The notes under the pieces are model-generated. The model did not search any database. It was not told where the DNA came from and saw only the letters and a program-made list of their open reading frames with translations. A stretch of 64,000 bases of DNA from an uncultured Desulfuromonas sp. (GTDB lineage Bacteria > Desulfobacterota > Desulfuromonadia > Desulfuromonadales > Desulfuromonadaceae), in the NCBI RefSeq assembly GCF_963678835.1, contig NZ_OY787469.1, positions 2,170,001 through 2,234,000 on the forward strand. Direction: 5' to 3'. The position numbers and the translations under genes were made by a program. Shown in pieces: positions 43,110-50,596 of this stretch. Numbering within the stretch: the stretch's first letter is position 1; the number at the start of each line of letters is the position of its first letter.

Positions 43110-43939
43110 CGCAGAAAATCTCCGACGTAGATCAGGTGTTCAAACGGCAGTTTGTCGTCATCAACCTGTGACGTGATGGTATTGAGGGTGCCACGAATCA
43201 CCTGCTCTTTGTCCGAGGAACCGGCGTAGAGCACAATGGCCATGGGTGTTGTCGCGTCGTACTGGGTTTTGAGTTGTTTGACCACCTCGGACAGGTTCAG
43301 CCCCATGGTGAAGAACACCATGGTTGACTGGGTTTCAGCCAGTTTGGTCAAGGTATCTTTGCCTTTGTAGCCCTCACGGGCACCCATGGCTGCAGTGATG
43401 ATCACCGAGTGGCTCTGGCTACCGCTGGTGATGCCGCATTTTAACGCGGCATTGGCGGCGTTGAAGCTGGAGATGCCGGGCACCACTTCGGGGTTGAGGT
43501 CGGCGAACTCTTTGAGATAGCCGGTCTGCGGACCGTAGATGGTGGAATCGCCATAATCGAGGATCACCACATGTTTGCCGCCAGCGACGGCACTACGGAT
43601 AATCTGGCGGGTTTTATCCTGTTGGGCGGCGCGTTGCTCGGCACTGCCGCGACGGCCGAGACGGCCAAACAGACCATGACCGGCATCGTGCAGTGGCTTG
43701 TCGCCGATCAGATCGGCCAGCTTGGCGCGGGTTTGTTCAGGGTGCATGGCCAGAAACACATCGGCGTTGACAATGGCTTTATGCGCGCGCAGGGTCATAT
43801 TGTCGCGGTCGCCGATACCGACGCTGACCAATTTGAGGGTGCCGGTTTGTGCTGCCATGGCGACTCCGGTGAAGGTCAGAACCACTGTCAGGATGATACA
43901 GAACAAAACTGAGCAAGGTTTTAGACGATAGTGTGGCAT
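43106..43939 (-). CDS. Tetrapyrrole methylase-like protein with signal peptide
   Basis: 277 residues. The N-terminus MPHYRLKPCSVLFCIILTVV ..GVAMAA is a signal peptide or membrane anchor. The rest is a SAM-dependent tetrapyrrole (precorrin/corphin) methylase fold: KLVSVGIGDRDNMTLRAHKAIVNADVFLA, then VVILDYGDSTIYGP (the usual GDPxxYG is changed to GDSTIYG), EVVPGISSFNAANAAL, and ITAAMGAREG. These enzymes normally work in the cytoplasm in cobalamin or sirohaem synthesis and need SAM. Here it would be exported, so a binding rather than methylating role is possible. Located between a TonB-dependent receptor and a permease. Confidence 0.75.
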   Translation of the reverse strand: MPHYRLKPCSVLFCIILTVVLTFTGVAMAAQTGTLKLVSVGIGDRDNMTLRAHKAIVNADVFLAMHPEQTRAKLADLIGDKPLHDAGHGLFGRLGRRGSAEQRAAQQDKTRQIIRSAVAGGKHVVILDYGDSTIYGPQTGYLKEFADLNPEVVPGISSFNAANAALKCGITSGSQSHSVIITAAMGAREGYKGKDTLTKLAETQSTMVFFTMGLNLSEVVKQLKTQYDATTPMAIVLYAGSSDKEQVIRGTLNTITSQVDDDKLPFEHLIYVGDFLR

Positions 43940-43958
43940 GGTTGACTCCTTGAAAAGA

Positions 43959-43976
43959 GCGGCCCTTGCGGGCCGC
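43959..43976 (-). terminator. Hairpin (attenuator-like) between receptor and methylase genes
   Basis: GCGGCCC-TTGC-GGGCCGC, followed on the minus strand by TCTTTTC. It could reduce expression of the downstream genes relative to the receptor. Confidence 0.6.
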
Positions 43977-43999
43977 GCAATTAACTTCGGAAAGAGAGA

Positions 44000-45997
44000 T
44001 TAAAAGTGATAGGTCATGGCCAGACGAACATCGCGTCCCGGCTCGTAAACGGCGGTGCTGTCGGTGCCGACACTGGTCTGATCGCTGTAGCGGCGGTCAA
44101 ACAGGTTGCGCACCGCCAACTGCACGCTTAAGCCGTCAATTGATGTGGTCCACTCGGCTTGGAGATGATGAAGCACGTAGCCACTGCGGTCGATATCGTC
44201 TTTGTCGAGACCGGCCATGGCATCAAGGGTGTAACCGCAGGAAAAGTCTGGCCGTACTTGCCAGGAGGTATCCCACATCAACCGGTCGCCGGTGGTGGCG
44301 GCGGTGCGGTTGCCGACACTGGCGCCGATCAAGTCGCCGTTGTCATCTTCGGCACGGGCACGGGTGTAAGAAACGCTGGTGCGAAAGTCACTCAGTTGCC
44401 ATGCCAGACGCAGCTCCCAGCCGTTGACCTCAATGGTGTCATCATTGTAAAAACCGCTGACAGGGGCACCACGTCGCCCGCCGATCTGGGCGATGAGATC
44501 ATCGATTTCGGTTTTGAACACGGTGAGTTCGGCTTCGAAAGAATCACCGCGACGCAGCAGGTTATCCCGCTCGAAGCGCAGTCCGCCTTCGTAGCGTTGT
44601 GAGGTTTCCGGTTCAAAGCTTTTACCGTAACTGTCCTTGCCCGGTTGTTGGTTGAAGGTGGCATCGTCCACCGCAGAAACCAGCCACTGCACCGGGATAA
44701 CACCGCTGCTGCGCACCGATTCGCCATAGCCGCCGAACAGGGTCAGACCATAGCCCAGCTCAAATTCGGCACCGGCACTTGGTGACAATTCATCGCCGTC
44801 AATGGTTTCGGCACCGAAATCGGCGGAGTAATCGTCATAACGCAGCCCGGCGGACAAGAGCAGGCGGCCGATGGCCATGCGTTCCTGGATAAACAGGCCG
44901 AAAGTTTCGCTGCGATTGTCATCGCCGCGACTGGAGCCGGACGCTTCATAGCTGCCGTCTTCCTGATAGAAATCGCCCCCCACGGTCAACTCATGGTCCG
45001 TTGCGCCAAGTGAGAAATGGGCTGTGTTGCGCAGCTCGCCGCCATAGCCTTCGGTTTCCGTTTCCGTATTGTTGTCACTGTTTTCCAGGGACTGTTCGTT
45101 GTGGAACAGATTGAGACGAACAGCGACCAGAGTAGAGGACGGCATGGTGTAGCGGTAGTCCAGCACCTGGGTCTGGCGTTCGCTGATCTGATAGTTGAGC
45201 GTCGCGGTATCACTGTAGCTGCTGTCACCGGCGCCCCAGCGGTACAAGCCGCTGTTTTCATTCTTTTCCGCGCTCAGGCGCAGGCTGTGTCCGGCCTGAT
45301 CCACCAGACTGAACTTGGCAAAATAATCCCGGTCACGTCCGGCCGAACCATGCACCTCGTCGCCGTCGCCGCTGGTGTAATCCTCGCTATTGGTCCCGCT
45401 GATATGCACCAGCAGGCCGCTGTTGCCGTAGAGGCCGTAGCCTGTTGCCGCACCGGCGATGGCATCATCGACACTGCTGTGACTCACTTTAAGTCGTGCC
45501 CCCACCGGGCGATCACCGGTGGCTAGATCCTGGGCATCCATGGTTTCGAATTTGATGCTGCCGCCCAGGCCTCCGCCGCCCTGGTCCGAAGAGGGGAGGG
45601 TTTCGACGGTCACCGCCTTGAGCAGATCGGCATCCATGCCGCCGGTTGCGCCGCGATGCTGAAACAGGTTGCGCCCTTGAGAGGCGCCGTCGATGCGGAT
45701 ATTCAGATTGCTCGCTTCAATGCCGCGCAGATAAAAACGCTGGGCATTGCGGGTGCCGCCGCCGATTTGAATCGCGGGTTCATCGCGCAGAACATCGGCC
45801 ATATCCATGGCCAGATTGCGCTGAGCCTGATCCAGGTCGACCTGACGAGCGCGATTTTGTTCAATGCTTGTTGCATTGACTTCCATGGTTTCTTCTTCAA
45901 TCACTGTTGGCGCTGCTTCGGCGAAAACGCTTGAAGCGCACACCAGCCACCCGGTGATGAAGGTGCTGTACACAAGGGTGGATACACGTTTCTTCAT
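44000..45997 (-). CDS. TonB-dependent outer-membrane receptor
   Basis: 665 residues from ATG 45997 (AGGAGAACCAACC upstream). Signal peptide MKKRVSTLVYSTFITGWLVCASSVFA, then the TonB-box region (ETMEVNATSI) and plug domain (MADVLRDEPAIQIGGGTRNAQRFYLRGIEASNLNIRIDG, LPSSDQGGGGLGGSIKFET). A 22-strand barrel ends in the aromatic C-terminus RLAMTYHF. The plug resembles haem/siderophore-type receptors in general; the ligand is not determinable. The adjacent exported tetrapyrrole-methylase-like protein makes a tetrapyrrole or cobalamin-like ligand conceivable. First gene of a unit with the methylase-like and permease genes; the TonB2 cluster follows. Confidence 0.92.
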   Translation of the reverse strand: MKKRVSTLVYSTFITGWLVCASSVFAEAAPTVIEEETMEVNATSIEQNRARQVDLDQAQRNLAMDMADVLRDEPAIQIGGGTRNAQRFYLRGIEASNLNIRIDGASQGRNLFQHRGATGGMDADLLKAVTVETLPSSDQGGGGLGGSIKFETMDAQDLATGDRPVGARLKVSHSSVDDAIAGAATGYGLYGNSGLLVHISGTNSEDYTSGDGDEVHGSAGRDRDYFAKFSLVDQAGHSLRLSAEKNENSGLYRWGAGDSSYSDTATLNYQISERQTQVLDYRYTMPSSTLVAVRLNLFHNEQSLENSDNNTETETEGYGGELRNTAHFSLGATDHELTVGGDFYQEDGSYEASGSSRGDDNRSETFGLFIQERMAIGRLLLSAGLRYDDYSADFGAETIDGDELSPSAGAEFELGYGLTLFGGYGESVRSSGVIPVQWLVSAVDDATFNQQPGKDSYGKSFEPETSQRYEGGLRFERDNLLRRGDSFEAELTVFKTEIDDLIAQIGGRRGAPVSGFYNDDTIEVNGWELRLAWQLSDFRTSVSYTRARAEDDNGDLIGASVGNRTAATTGDRLMWDTSWQVRPDFSCGYTLDAMAGLDKDDIDRSGYVLHHLQAEWTTSIDGLSVQLAVRNLFDRRYSDQTSVGTDSTAVYEPGRDVRLAMTYHF

Positions 45998-46052
45998 GGT
46001 TGGTTCTCCTGTCCTGATTGAATGACGAGGGGATGCTTTCAATGTGTGAAAG

Positions 46053-46067
46053 TGAATTTAAATATCA
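46053..46067. promoter_or_regulatory. Possible Fur-type operator upstream of the receptor
   Basis: Imperfect palindrome TGAATTTAAATATCA about 55 bases before the receptor start. It matches the AT-rich Fur consensus only partly, so iron regulation is tentative. Confidence 0.25.
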
Positions 46068-46306
46068 TTTGCCTGTTTCTGGGGGGGACGATAACAGAGA
46101 ACACCAGAATTTTTTGTGACGAAAGTCACAAAGGGATGGCGTAAAGAGAACAGGAATTCGAAGTCCCATTGCTTTGTGGAGAAAATAAAGGAGGCTGATC
46201 AGCACGACGCTGATACGGTTTCGCACAGAGATTCAAACTGTTATGATGTATCCATTGTGATCTGTCCTCCGGCGCGGCGGCAAGTCAATAAATCCCGTGT
46301 CACGGC

Positions 46307-46903
46307 TCAGTGTTTTTTCTTCTTTGTTTCTTTTTCCTCATCCGTCGTGTTTTTATCCCCATTGCTTGAGTCGAGATAACTCCTGATCTCCTGTTTCAAT
46401 GTGCGCAAATCCTTTGTTAACCACTGGAGATTGTGATCAGTGTTGGCACTGTGGCTGATGAGCAGGTCCAGTTTGTCGCATACATTACGCAGATGTTGAT
46501 CGGAATTCTGCATGCGTTTCAGTACCGGATTCAAAGATGCGGACAGCCAACGAAAATAATCTGATTGACGAAACAGAATCGGTTGTTGCGGATATTGCCC
46601 CCTGGCAGCATCTTTGAGCAGAAGATCGATTTTCAGAAACATTCCGGCGACACGATGGCTGTGGCGGATACTCCACACCAAGACTCCACACAATACCGTT
46701 GCGATGGCTACCAGCACATAAAAGAAAAAACTCCCGTTGTGGTCGCAGACCATCCGTTGATCAAACAGGAACAGGTAATACCACGACACGGCAATAGCGA
46801 CGCACAGAGCTACGACGCCATGGGAAAGAATGATGACCAAGGATTGTCCCAATTGATAACGGTGATTAACCAGATAATGTCGCTTTGGCAGACGTTGTTT
46901 CAT
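46307..46903 (-). CDS. Two-TM protein with HAMP-like/coiled-coil region (secretion operon end)
   Basis: 198 residues from ATG 46903 with GAGGAGAACACC upstream. Two membrane helices (SLVIILSHGVVALCVAIAVSWYYLFLF and FFFYVLVAIATVLCGVLVW), then a cytoplasmic helical part (VAGMFLKIDLLLKDAARGQYPQQPILFRQSDYFRWLSASLN .. LRNVCDKLDLLISHS) resembling a HAMP domain followed by coiled coil, and a charged tail KETKKKKH. Such short proteins recur next to type II secretion-like operons in Desulfuromonadales/Geobacter, as I recall; function unknown. Last gene of the operon. Confidence 0.7.
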   Translation of the reverse strand: MKQRLPKRHYLVNHRYQLGQSLVIILSHGVVALCVAIAVSWYYLFLFDQRMVCDHNGSFFFYVLVAIATVLCGVLVWSIRHSHRVAGMFLKIDLLLKDAARGQYPQQPILFRQSDYFRWLSASLNPVLKRMQNSDQHLRNVCDKLDLLISHSANTDHNLQWLTKDLRTLKQEIRSYLDSSNGDKNTTDEEKETKKKKH

Positions 46904-46926
46904 GGTGTTCTCCTCGAAGAAGTGGT

Positions 46927-47307
46927 TCAGGGACCGGTGACGTATAAATCATCTTTGTTGTCGGCAATGCCGTCAGGACCGTAACTGGTCAGCGTGTAGG
47001 ACTGCAGGTCCTTGGCCACAACATAACGTAAAGGCCGATCCCAATGATCATGAGTGATTTCTTTGATCTGGCTTTCTTTGAAATTCTTGCTCATCCAGTG
47101 CTCAAACCGATCCTGACGCGGATAGCGGCCGCGACGGAGGTATTCGTAATCAAGCATGTTGGAAATGGAACGCAGATCGCCGGCCGTGGCCAGATAGCGC
47201 CCGGAGGAAATGGCTTCGCTGTACACGGATTGCACCTCGTCCGGGGCATTGCCGAGTGCTCCGGCCAGAGCAATGAGAGTGATTAAAATAATGGTTATGT
47301 TTCCCAA
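46927..47307 (-). CDS. GspG-like pseudopilin-related protein without prepilin motif
   Basis: 126 residues from TTG 47307 (GAGGTG upstream). It starts with a hydrophobic stretch (GNITIILITLIALAGALG) that lacks the GFTLxE prepilin peptidase site. The C-terminal part has the major pseudopilin pattern: YEYLRRGRYPRQDRFEHWM, HDHWDRPLRYVV, then YTLTSYGPDGIADNKDDLY, equivalent to the calcium-site loop of GspG. So it looks like a pseudopilin globular domain on a different anchor, perhaps an adaptor or a secreted partner of the system. It lies 23 bases before the two-TM gene. Confidence 0.7.
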   Translation of the reverse strand: MGNITIILITLIALAGALGNAPDEVQSVYSEAISSGRYLATAGDLRSISNMLDYEYLRRGRYPRQDRFEHWMSKNFKESQIKEITHDHWDRPLRYVVAKDLQSYTLTSYGPDGIADNKDDLYVTGP

Positions 47308-47377
47308 TGAAGCACCTCATTTGGCTGCGTGTTTACCGATCTTTTGCGCGTATGAGATCGAAAACGGATCTCTTTGA

Positions 47378-47592
47378 ATCTCGGAGTCACGGAAAAAAAC
47401 GTACAATCTGGTTTAGCAGGATGGTGAAAACGTCCCATCCGGGGATTTTTCAACGACGCAAGCCGAAAATGCGATGTCCGTCTTGCTCACAAAATCAAGG
47501 ACTTGAACACCTGTCCTTGATTTTGATCGCCCGTCCATGGACCCCACAGCCTGTTAGGCTCTTTCTCCGTGTCTCAGTGCCTCTGTGGTGAG
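47378..47592. repeat. CACGGAG intergenic repeat with family-1 copy H inserted in it
   Basis: The left part (TCGGAGTCACGGAAAAAAAC..AATCTGGTTT) and right part (CTTTCTCCGTGTCTCAGTGCC) are the two halves of the CACGGAG repeat seen intact at 50370-50447. Between them lies a complete family-1 element (47416-47553, starting GCAGGATGGTGAAAACG and ending CACAGCCTG) flanked by TTA on both sides. The nested arrangement shows that family 1 inserted later. Confidence 0.9.
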
Positions 47593-47608
47593 TTTTTTTT
47601 AGTGCGCG

Positions 47609-48133
47609 TTACGTCGTGGTTTGTCTGGCCCGTTTGCGTCGTTGTTCACGCTGATGAAGAAGGAACACAACACATAAAGCCACAGCCGTTGCGTAGACAT
47701 AACGCAAGTTCCAGGTGCGCTCGTAATAGGCATACCAATGTTCAAAGGTATGCACGGCCAAGCTCTCTCCGGCCTGAGTGAGATACGTCCAGACCTTGTC
47801 CGGTCGCTGTGTAAAGGTCATGCTGTCGGCAAAGCGCTCATTTTCCCGGGTATCGAGAACCTGAAAAAAGACCGTTGCCTGATTGAGGTCAAACGTCACC
47901 TTGTCGAACACCGCGACGTAAAAGCGATTCTTCGCCTGCTCATAGCGGCCGAGGTATAACTGGCGATGCACATAGGACTCGATGAAAAAAGCGAAATCAT
48001 CATAGGTCGGCCGTTTTTTATTGAGGTCCACTTTTATGGACCCCTTGGGGCGAACATGGGCTTGGGCCGAAGTGGCATCCCACAACGGCAGAGTCAGAAC
48101 CGTCAGCAACAGAAAAATCGGCAGAATTTTCAT
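47609..48133 (-). CDS. Exported single-TM hypothetical protein of the secretion operon
   Basis: 174 residues. Signal peptide MKILPIFLLLTVLTLPLWDATSAQA. The periplasmic domain (HVRPKGSIKVDLNKKRPTYDDF, FIESYVHRQLYLGRYEQAKN, VTFDLNQATVFFQVLDTREN) is followed by a second hydrophobic segment near the C-terminus (YVYATAVALCVVFLLHQREQRRKRAR) with a basic tail, so it is anchored with its domain in the periplasm. No family recognised. The start overlaps the PPIase stop (ATGA), so it is coupled to it. Confidence 0.7.
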   Translation of the reverse strand: MKILPIFLLLTVLTLPLWDATSAQAHVRPKGSIKVDLNKKRPTYDDFAFFIESYVHRQLYLGRYEQAKNRFYVAVFDKVTFDLNQATVFFQVLDTRENERFADSMTFTQRPDKVWTYLTQAGESLAVHTFEHWYAYYERTWNLRYVYATAVALCVVFLLHQREQRRKRARQTTT

Positions 48134-49014
48134 CGTTGTTCCTCCTGTGGAGCGTTGATGCCGTCGCGATAAAAGTCCGTTAACGCCTTTTGGTCGATTC
48201 TGACGTGAAACTGACGGCTTAACCGCTCATAAACTTCTTGCCAGGCGTCCTGATAGCGTTGGTAAAGCAGGTCGTTGCGGATATATTCTTTTTTCTCTTC
48301 GAAGCTATACTGATAGGGCGCGGATTTGCTGTGGAGCAGCAGCAGGCGCCAGTCGCCGTCCAGTTCGATGGGGCCGGCGACTTGGCCTTCTTCAAGCGCT
48401 GCCACCTGTTCACGCCAGTGCGGGCGAAAACGCTCCAGCGCCCGAGATCCAATAGCGCCGCCGCTGTGCTGTTCCTTTTCGCTGAGGGCATAACGTTGCG
48501 CCGCTTCAGCGAAACTCAGCACACCATTGCGAATGGCCGCCACCGCTTCATCCGCCTGCTCTTTGTCCAGAGCAAAAGTGGAGACCCGGTAGAGGGCTTT
48601 TTTTTGATACAGATGCTGGTTCTCATCATAAAAAGCCCGGGCTTCTTCATCGCTGATACTGTTGCGGTCAATGGCATCAATCAGTTCGTCCTGAAGCAAC
48701 CGCAAAAACAACTGGCTCATGTGGTTGTGAATTTCTTCGCGCACATAGGGATTGAGGTGCAGTTTTTTATCCAGGCCCAGCGCGATAATCATCTCCATGT
48801 TCAAGGCATGTTCAAAGACGCTTTCCGGGGCGAGCAGGTCCGGCCTGTCACGAAACTTCGGATTTTTACGCATTTTTTGGTAATGCGCCTGAACATCCAG
48901 GTCCGTCAGGCTGCCGCCGTCGAATTCAACCAGAGTGACGGCATTGGGTTGGGAGGTTTCCTGGCAGGCGCTCAGCAGCAGCGCCGTCAGGACAGTCAGT
49001 AACAGGTATTTCAT
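48130..49014 (-). CDS. SurA/PpiC-type peptidyl-prolyl isomerase lipoprotein
   Basis: 294 residues from ATG 49014 (AAGGAA upstream; the longer in-frame start is unsupported). Lipobox in MKYLLLTVLTALLLSACQE. The SurA-like N-terminal helices (LTDLDVQAHYQKMRKNPKFRD, EDALNMEMII-like segment) are followed by a parvulin-type domain (YRVSTFALDKEQADEAVAAI, FAEAAQRYALSEKEQHSGGAIGSRALERFRPHW, GQVAGPIELDGDWRLLLLHS). It acts in periplasmic folding of a secreted or pilin substrate. Its place in a secretion operon suggests a dedicated chaperone. Confidence 0.85.
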   Translation of the reverse strand: MKYLLLTVLTALLLSACQETSQPNAVTLVEFDGGSLTDLDVQAHYQKMRKNPKFRDRPDLLAPESVFEHALNMEMIIALGLDKKLHLNPYVREEIHNHMSQLFLRLLQDELIDAIDRNSISDEEARAFYDENQHLYQKKALYRVSTFALDKEQADEAVAAIRNGVLSFAEAAQRYALSEKEQHSGGAIGSRALERFRPHWREQVAALEEGQVAGPIELDGDWRLLLLHSKSAPYQYSFEEKKEYIRNDLLYQRYQDAWQEVYERLSRQFHVRIDQKALTDFYRDGINAPQEEQR

Positions 49015-49065
49015 CGCAGGTGGTTCCTTTCCTTGATCAAAAAAATATGTGTCGTTTTTATCCAA

Positions 49066-49140
49066 AGTCACCGTGAAACACGGAGAAAATCTGAAGAATC
49101 TGCTTTATGGTCTTTCTCCGTGCCTCCGTAAAAGCTTTTT
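49066..49140. repeat. CACGGAG intergenic repeat
   Basis: An inverted repeat with arms GTGAAACACGGAGAAAATCTG and TCTTTCTCCGTGCCTCCGT, between the PPIase and gspF-type genes. Related units are at 47378-47592, 50370-50447 and about 55697-55785, all between genes of this operon. Confidence 0.75.
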
Positions 49141-50339
49141 CAGCTGTACATACTGAGCATGCCCGCCACCAGCGACCAGGCGACGAAACCGACAATGCCG
49201 CCGAGGGAGATGATCAGGCCCGGTTCAATCATGGAACTCATCAGGGCGACACGATCTTCCAGCTGGGCTTCGTAAATATCGGCCAGCAACTTGGCCGAAT
49301 CATCCATGCTTCCCGATTGTTCACCAACTCGGAAAAGGGCGGCGGCCAGGCTGGTGAAAATCGGCATGGCGCGTATCGTTTCGGAAAACGGCTCGCCGCC
49401 CACCACTTTGTTAAGGCCGTCGTCCAGTGCTGTTTGCAGCGCCTGATTAGACAAGGTGGCGTTGGTCAGGCGCAAGGATTCCACCAGCGGCAGTCCGCTC
49501 TGCAACAGCGAGGCGAGGGTGCGCGTAAACTGAACGATGACGGCAAAACGGAACACCGGACCGAGTACTGGAATCAAGATTTTGTAGCGGTCGATAACCT
49601 GCCGCGACGTCGGCATGGAAAACAGCACAACCGTAAGGGCCACCGTGCCCAACACCGCGACAATAATCGGCGTGTGATAGCGGATGAGAAACTGCGACAG
49701 GTCGAAGAGTAATTGGGTGTTCCACGGTAAGGGGCGGCCTTCGAGCAGGCTGAGAAAGCGTGGGATAACAAATGTCACCAGAAAAATAATCACGCCGATC
49801 GCCACCAGTAAGACGATTGATGGATAGATGAACGCCCGGATGACCGTGCGTCGTAGGGCCGCTTTTTTCTCCAGATAAACAACCAGGCTGTTCAGGGTTT
49901 CTTGAAGAATTCCACCGGATTCTCCGGCCCGGACCATGTTAACGGCAATTTCCGGAAACAGGCGTGGATATTGAGCCAGTGCCTCGCTCAGAGAGATTCC
50001 CCCTTCAATATGGGTTTTAATGTCCTCCAGCACGGCACGTAGACGCCGACCGCTGCTCTGGGCCTGCAAAACGCTGATGGCCTCGGTAATGGTGATACCG
50101 GAGCCGATCAGGGCACCGAGCATGCGCAGAAAAATAATCACCTCGCGCTGACGCACCCGTCCCATTCGGGCCAGGGACGCTGAAAAATCCGTTGCTTCAT
50201 CATCGGTTTCCTGCAGCTGCAACAGACTCAGTCCGCGTCCGGCCAGGCTGGCCGCCGCCGCGGACGGGTCCGCGGCCACCAGGGTGGAGCGCTGGATTTC
50301 CCCGCGTTCGTTCATGGCGCTGTAGCGATAAAGTGGCAC
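49140..50339 (-). CDS. gspF: Type II secretion/MSHA-type inner-membrane platform protein (GspF/PilC family)
   Basis: 399 residues. Two T2SSF domains: first (about 65-190, FLRMLGALIGSGITITEAISVL, YPRLFPEIAVNMVRAGESGGIL) and second (about 270-390, FTRTLASLLQSGLPLVESLRLT, FTSLAAALFRVGEQSGSMDD), with membrane helices near 170-195, 220-245 and the C-terminal end. The N-terminal leader PLYRYSAMNERGEIQRSTL is typical. It is the platform that couples the ATPase to pseudopilus assembly. Confidence 0.93.
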   Translation of the reverse strand: MPLYRYSAMNERGEIQRSTLVAADPSAAAASLAGRGLSLLQLQETDDEATDFSASLARMGRVRQREVIIFLRMLGALIGSGITITEAISVLQAQSSGRRLRAVLEDIKTHIEGGISLSEALAQYPRLFPEIAVNMVRAGESGGILQETLNSLVVYLEKKAALRRTVIRAFIYPSIVLLVAIGVIIFLVTFVIPRFLSLLEGRPLPWNTQLLFDLSQFLIRYHTPIIVAVLGTVALTVVLFSMPTSRQVIDRYKILIPVLGPVFRFAVIVQFTRTLASLLQSGLPLVESLRLTNATLSNQALQTALDDGLNKVVGGEPFSETIRAMPIFTSLAAALFRVGEQSGSMDDSAKLLADIYEAQLEDRVALMSSMIEPGLIISLGGIVGFVAWSLVAGMLSMYS

Positions 50340-50369
50340 GGCTGTGGTGTTCTCCCTTTTTTAACGTTT

Positions 50370-50590
50370 TGAACCACTGAGACACGGAGAAAAGCTGAAA
50401 ATCCGGTTTAAGGTCGTTCTCCGTGTCTCAGTGCCTCCGTAGTGAGTTCTTTGCCTTTTATCTAGGCTTTTATCCGCCTTGATCGCGAGGTCATCGTGAA
50501 GCAAAAGCCTTTGATTAGCCTCACGATAAAGGCCTCGACAACTTCGGATTACACCTTAAAAAACCCGTGTCTCCGTGGAAAAATCTTTGC
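50370..50590. repeat. Composite intergenic repeat (CACGGAG unit plus TATCCGCC unit)
   Basis: 50370-50447 is an inverted repeat (ACCACTGAGACACGGAGAAA / TTCTCCGTGTCTCAGTGCC). 50469-50560 is a second unit (TATCCGCCTTGATCGCGAGG, AAGCAAAAGCCTTTGATT, CTCACGATAAAGGCC). The same two units occur together, in the other order, at about 55609-55785. It separates the gspE- and gspF-type genes. Confidence 0.8.
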
Positions 50591-50596
50591 CATGAT

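Noticed and set aside
46927..47307. Naming this gene gspG
   Set aside because: The head domain is GspG-like but the prepilin cleavage motif is absent, so the gene symbol would mislead.
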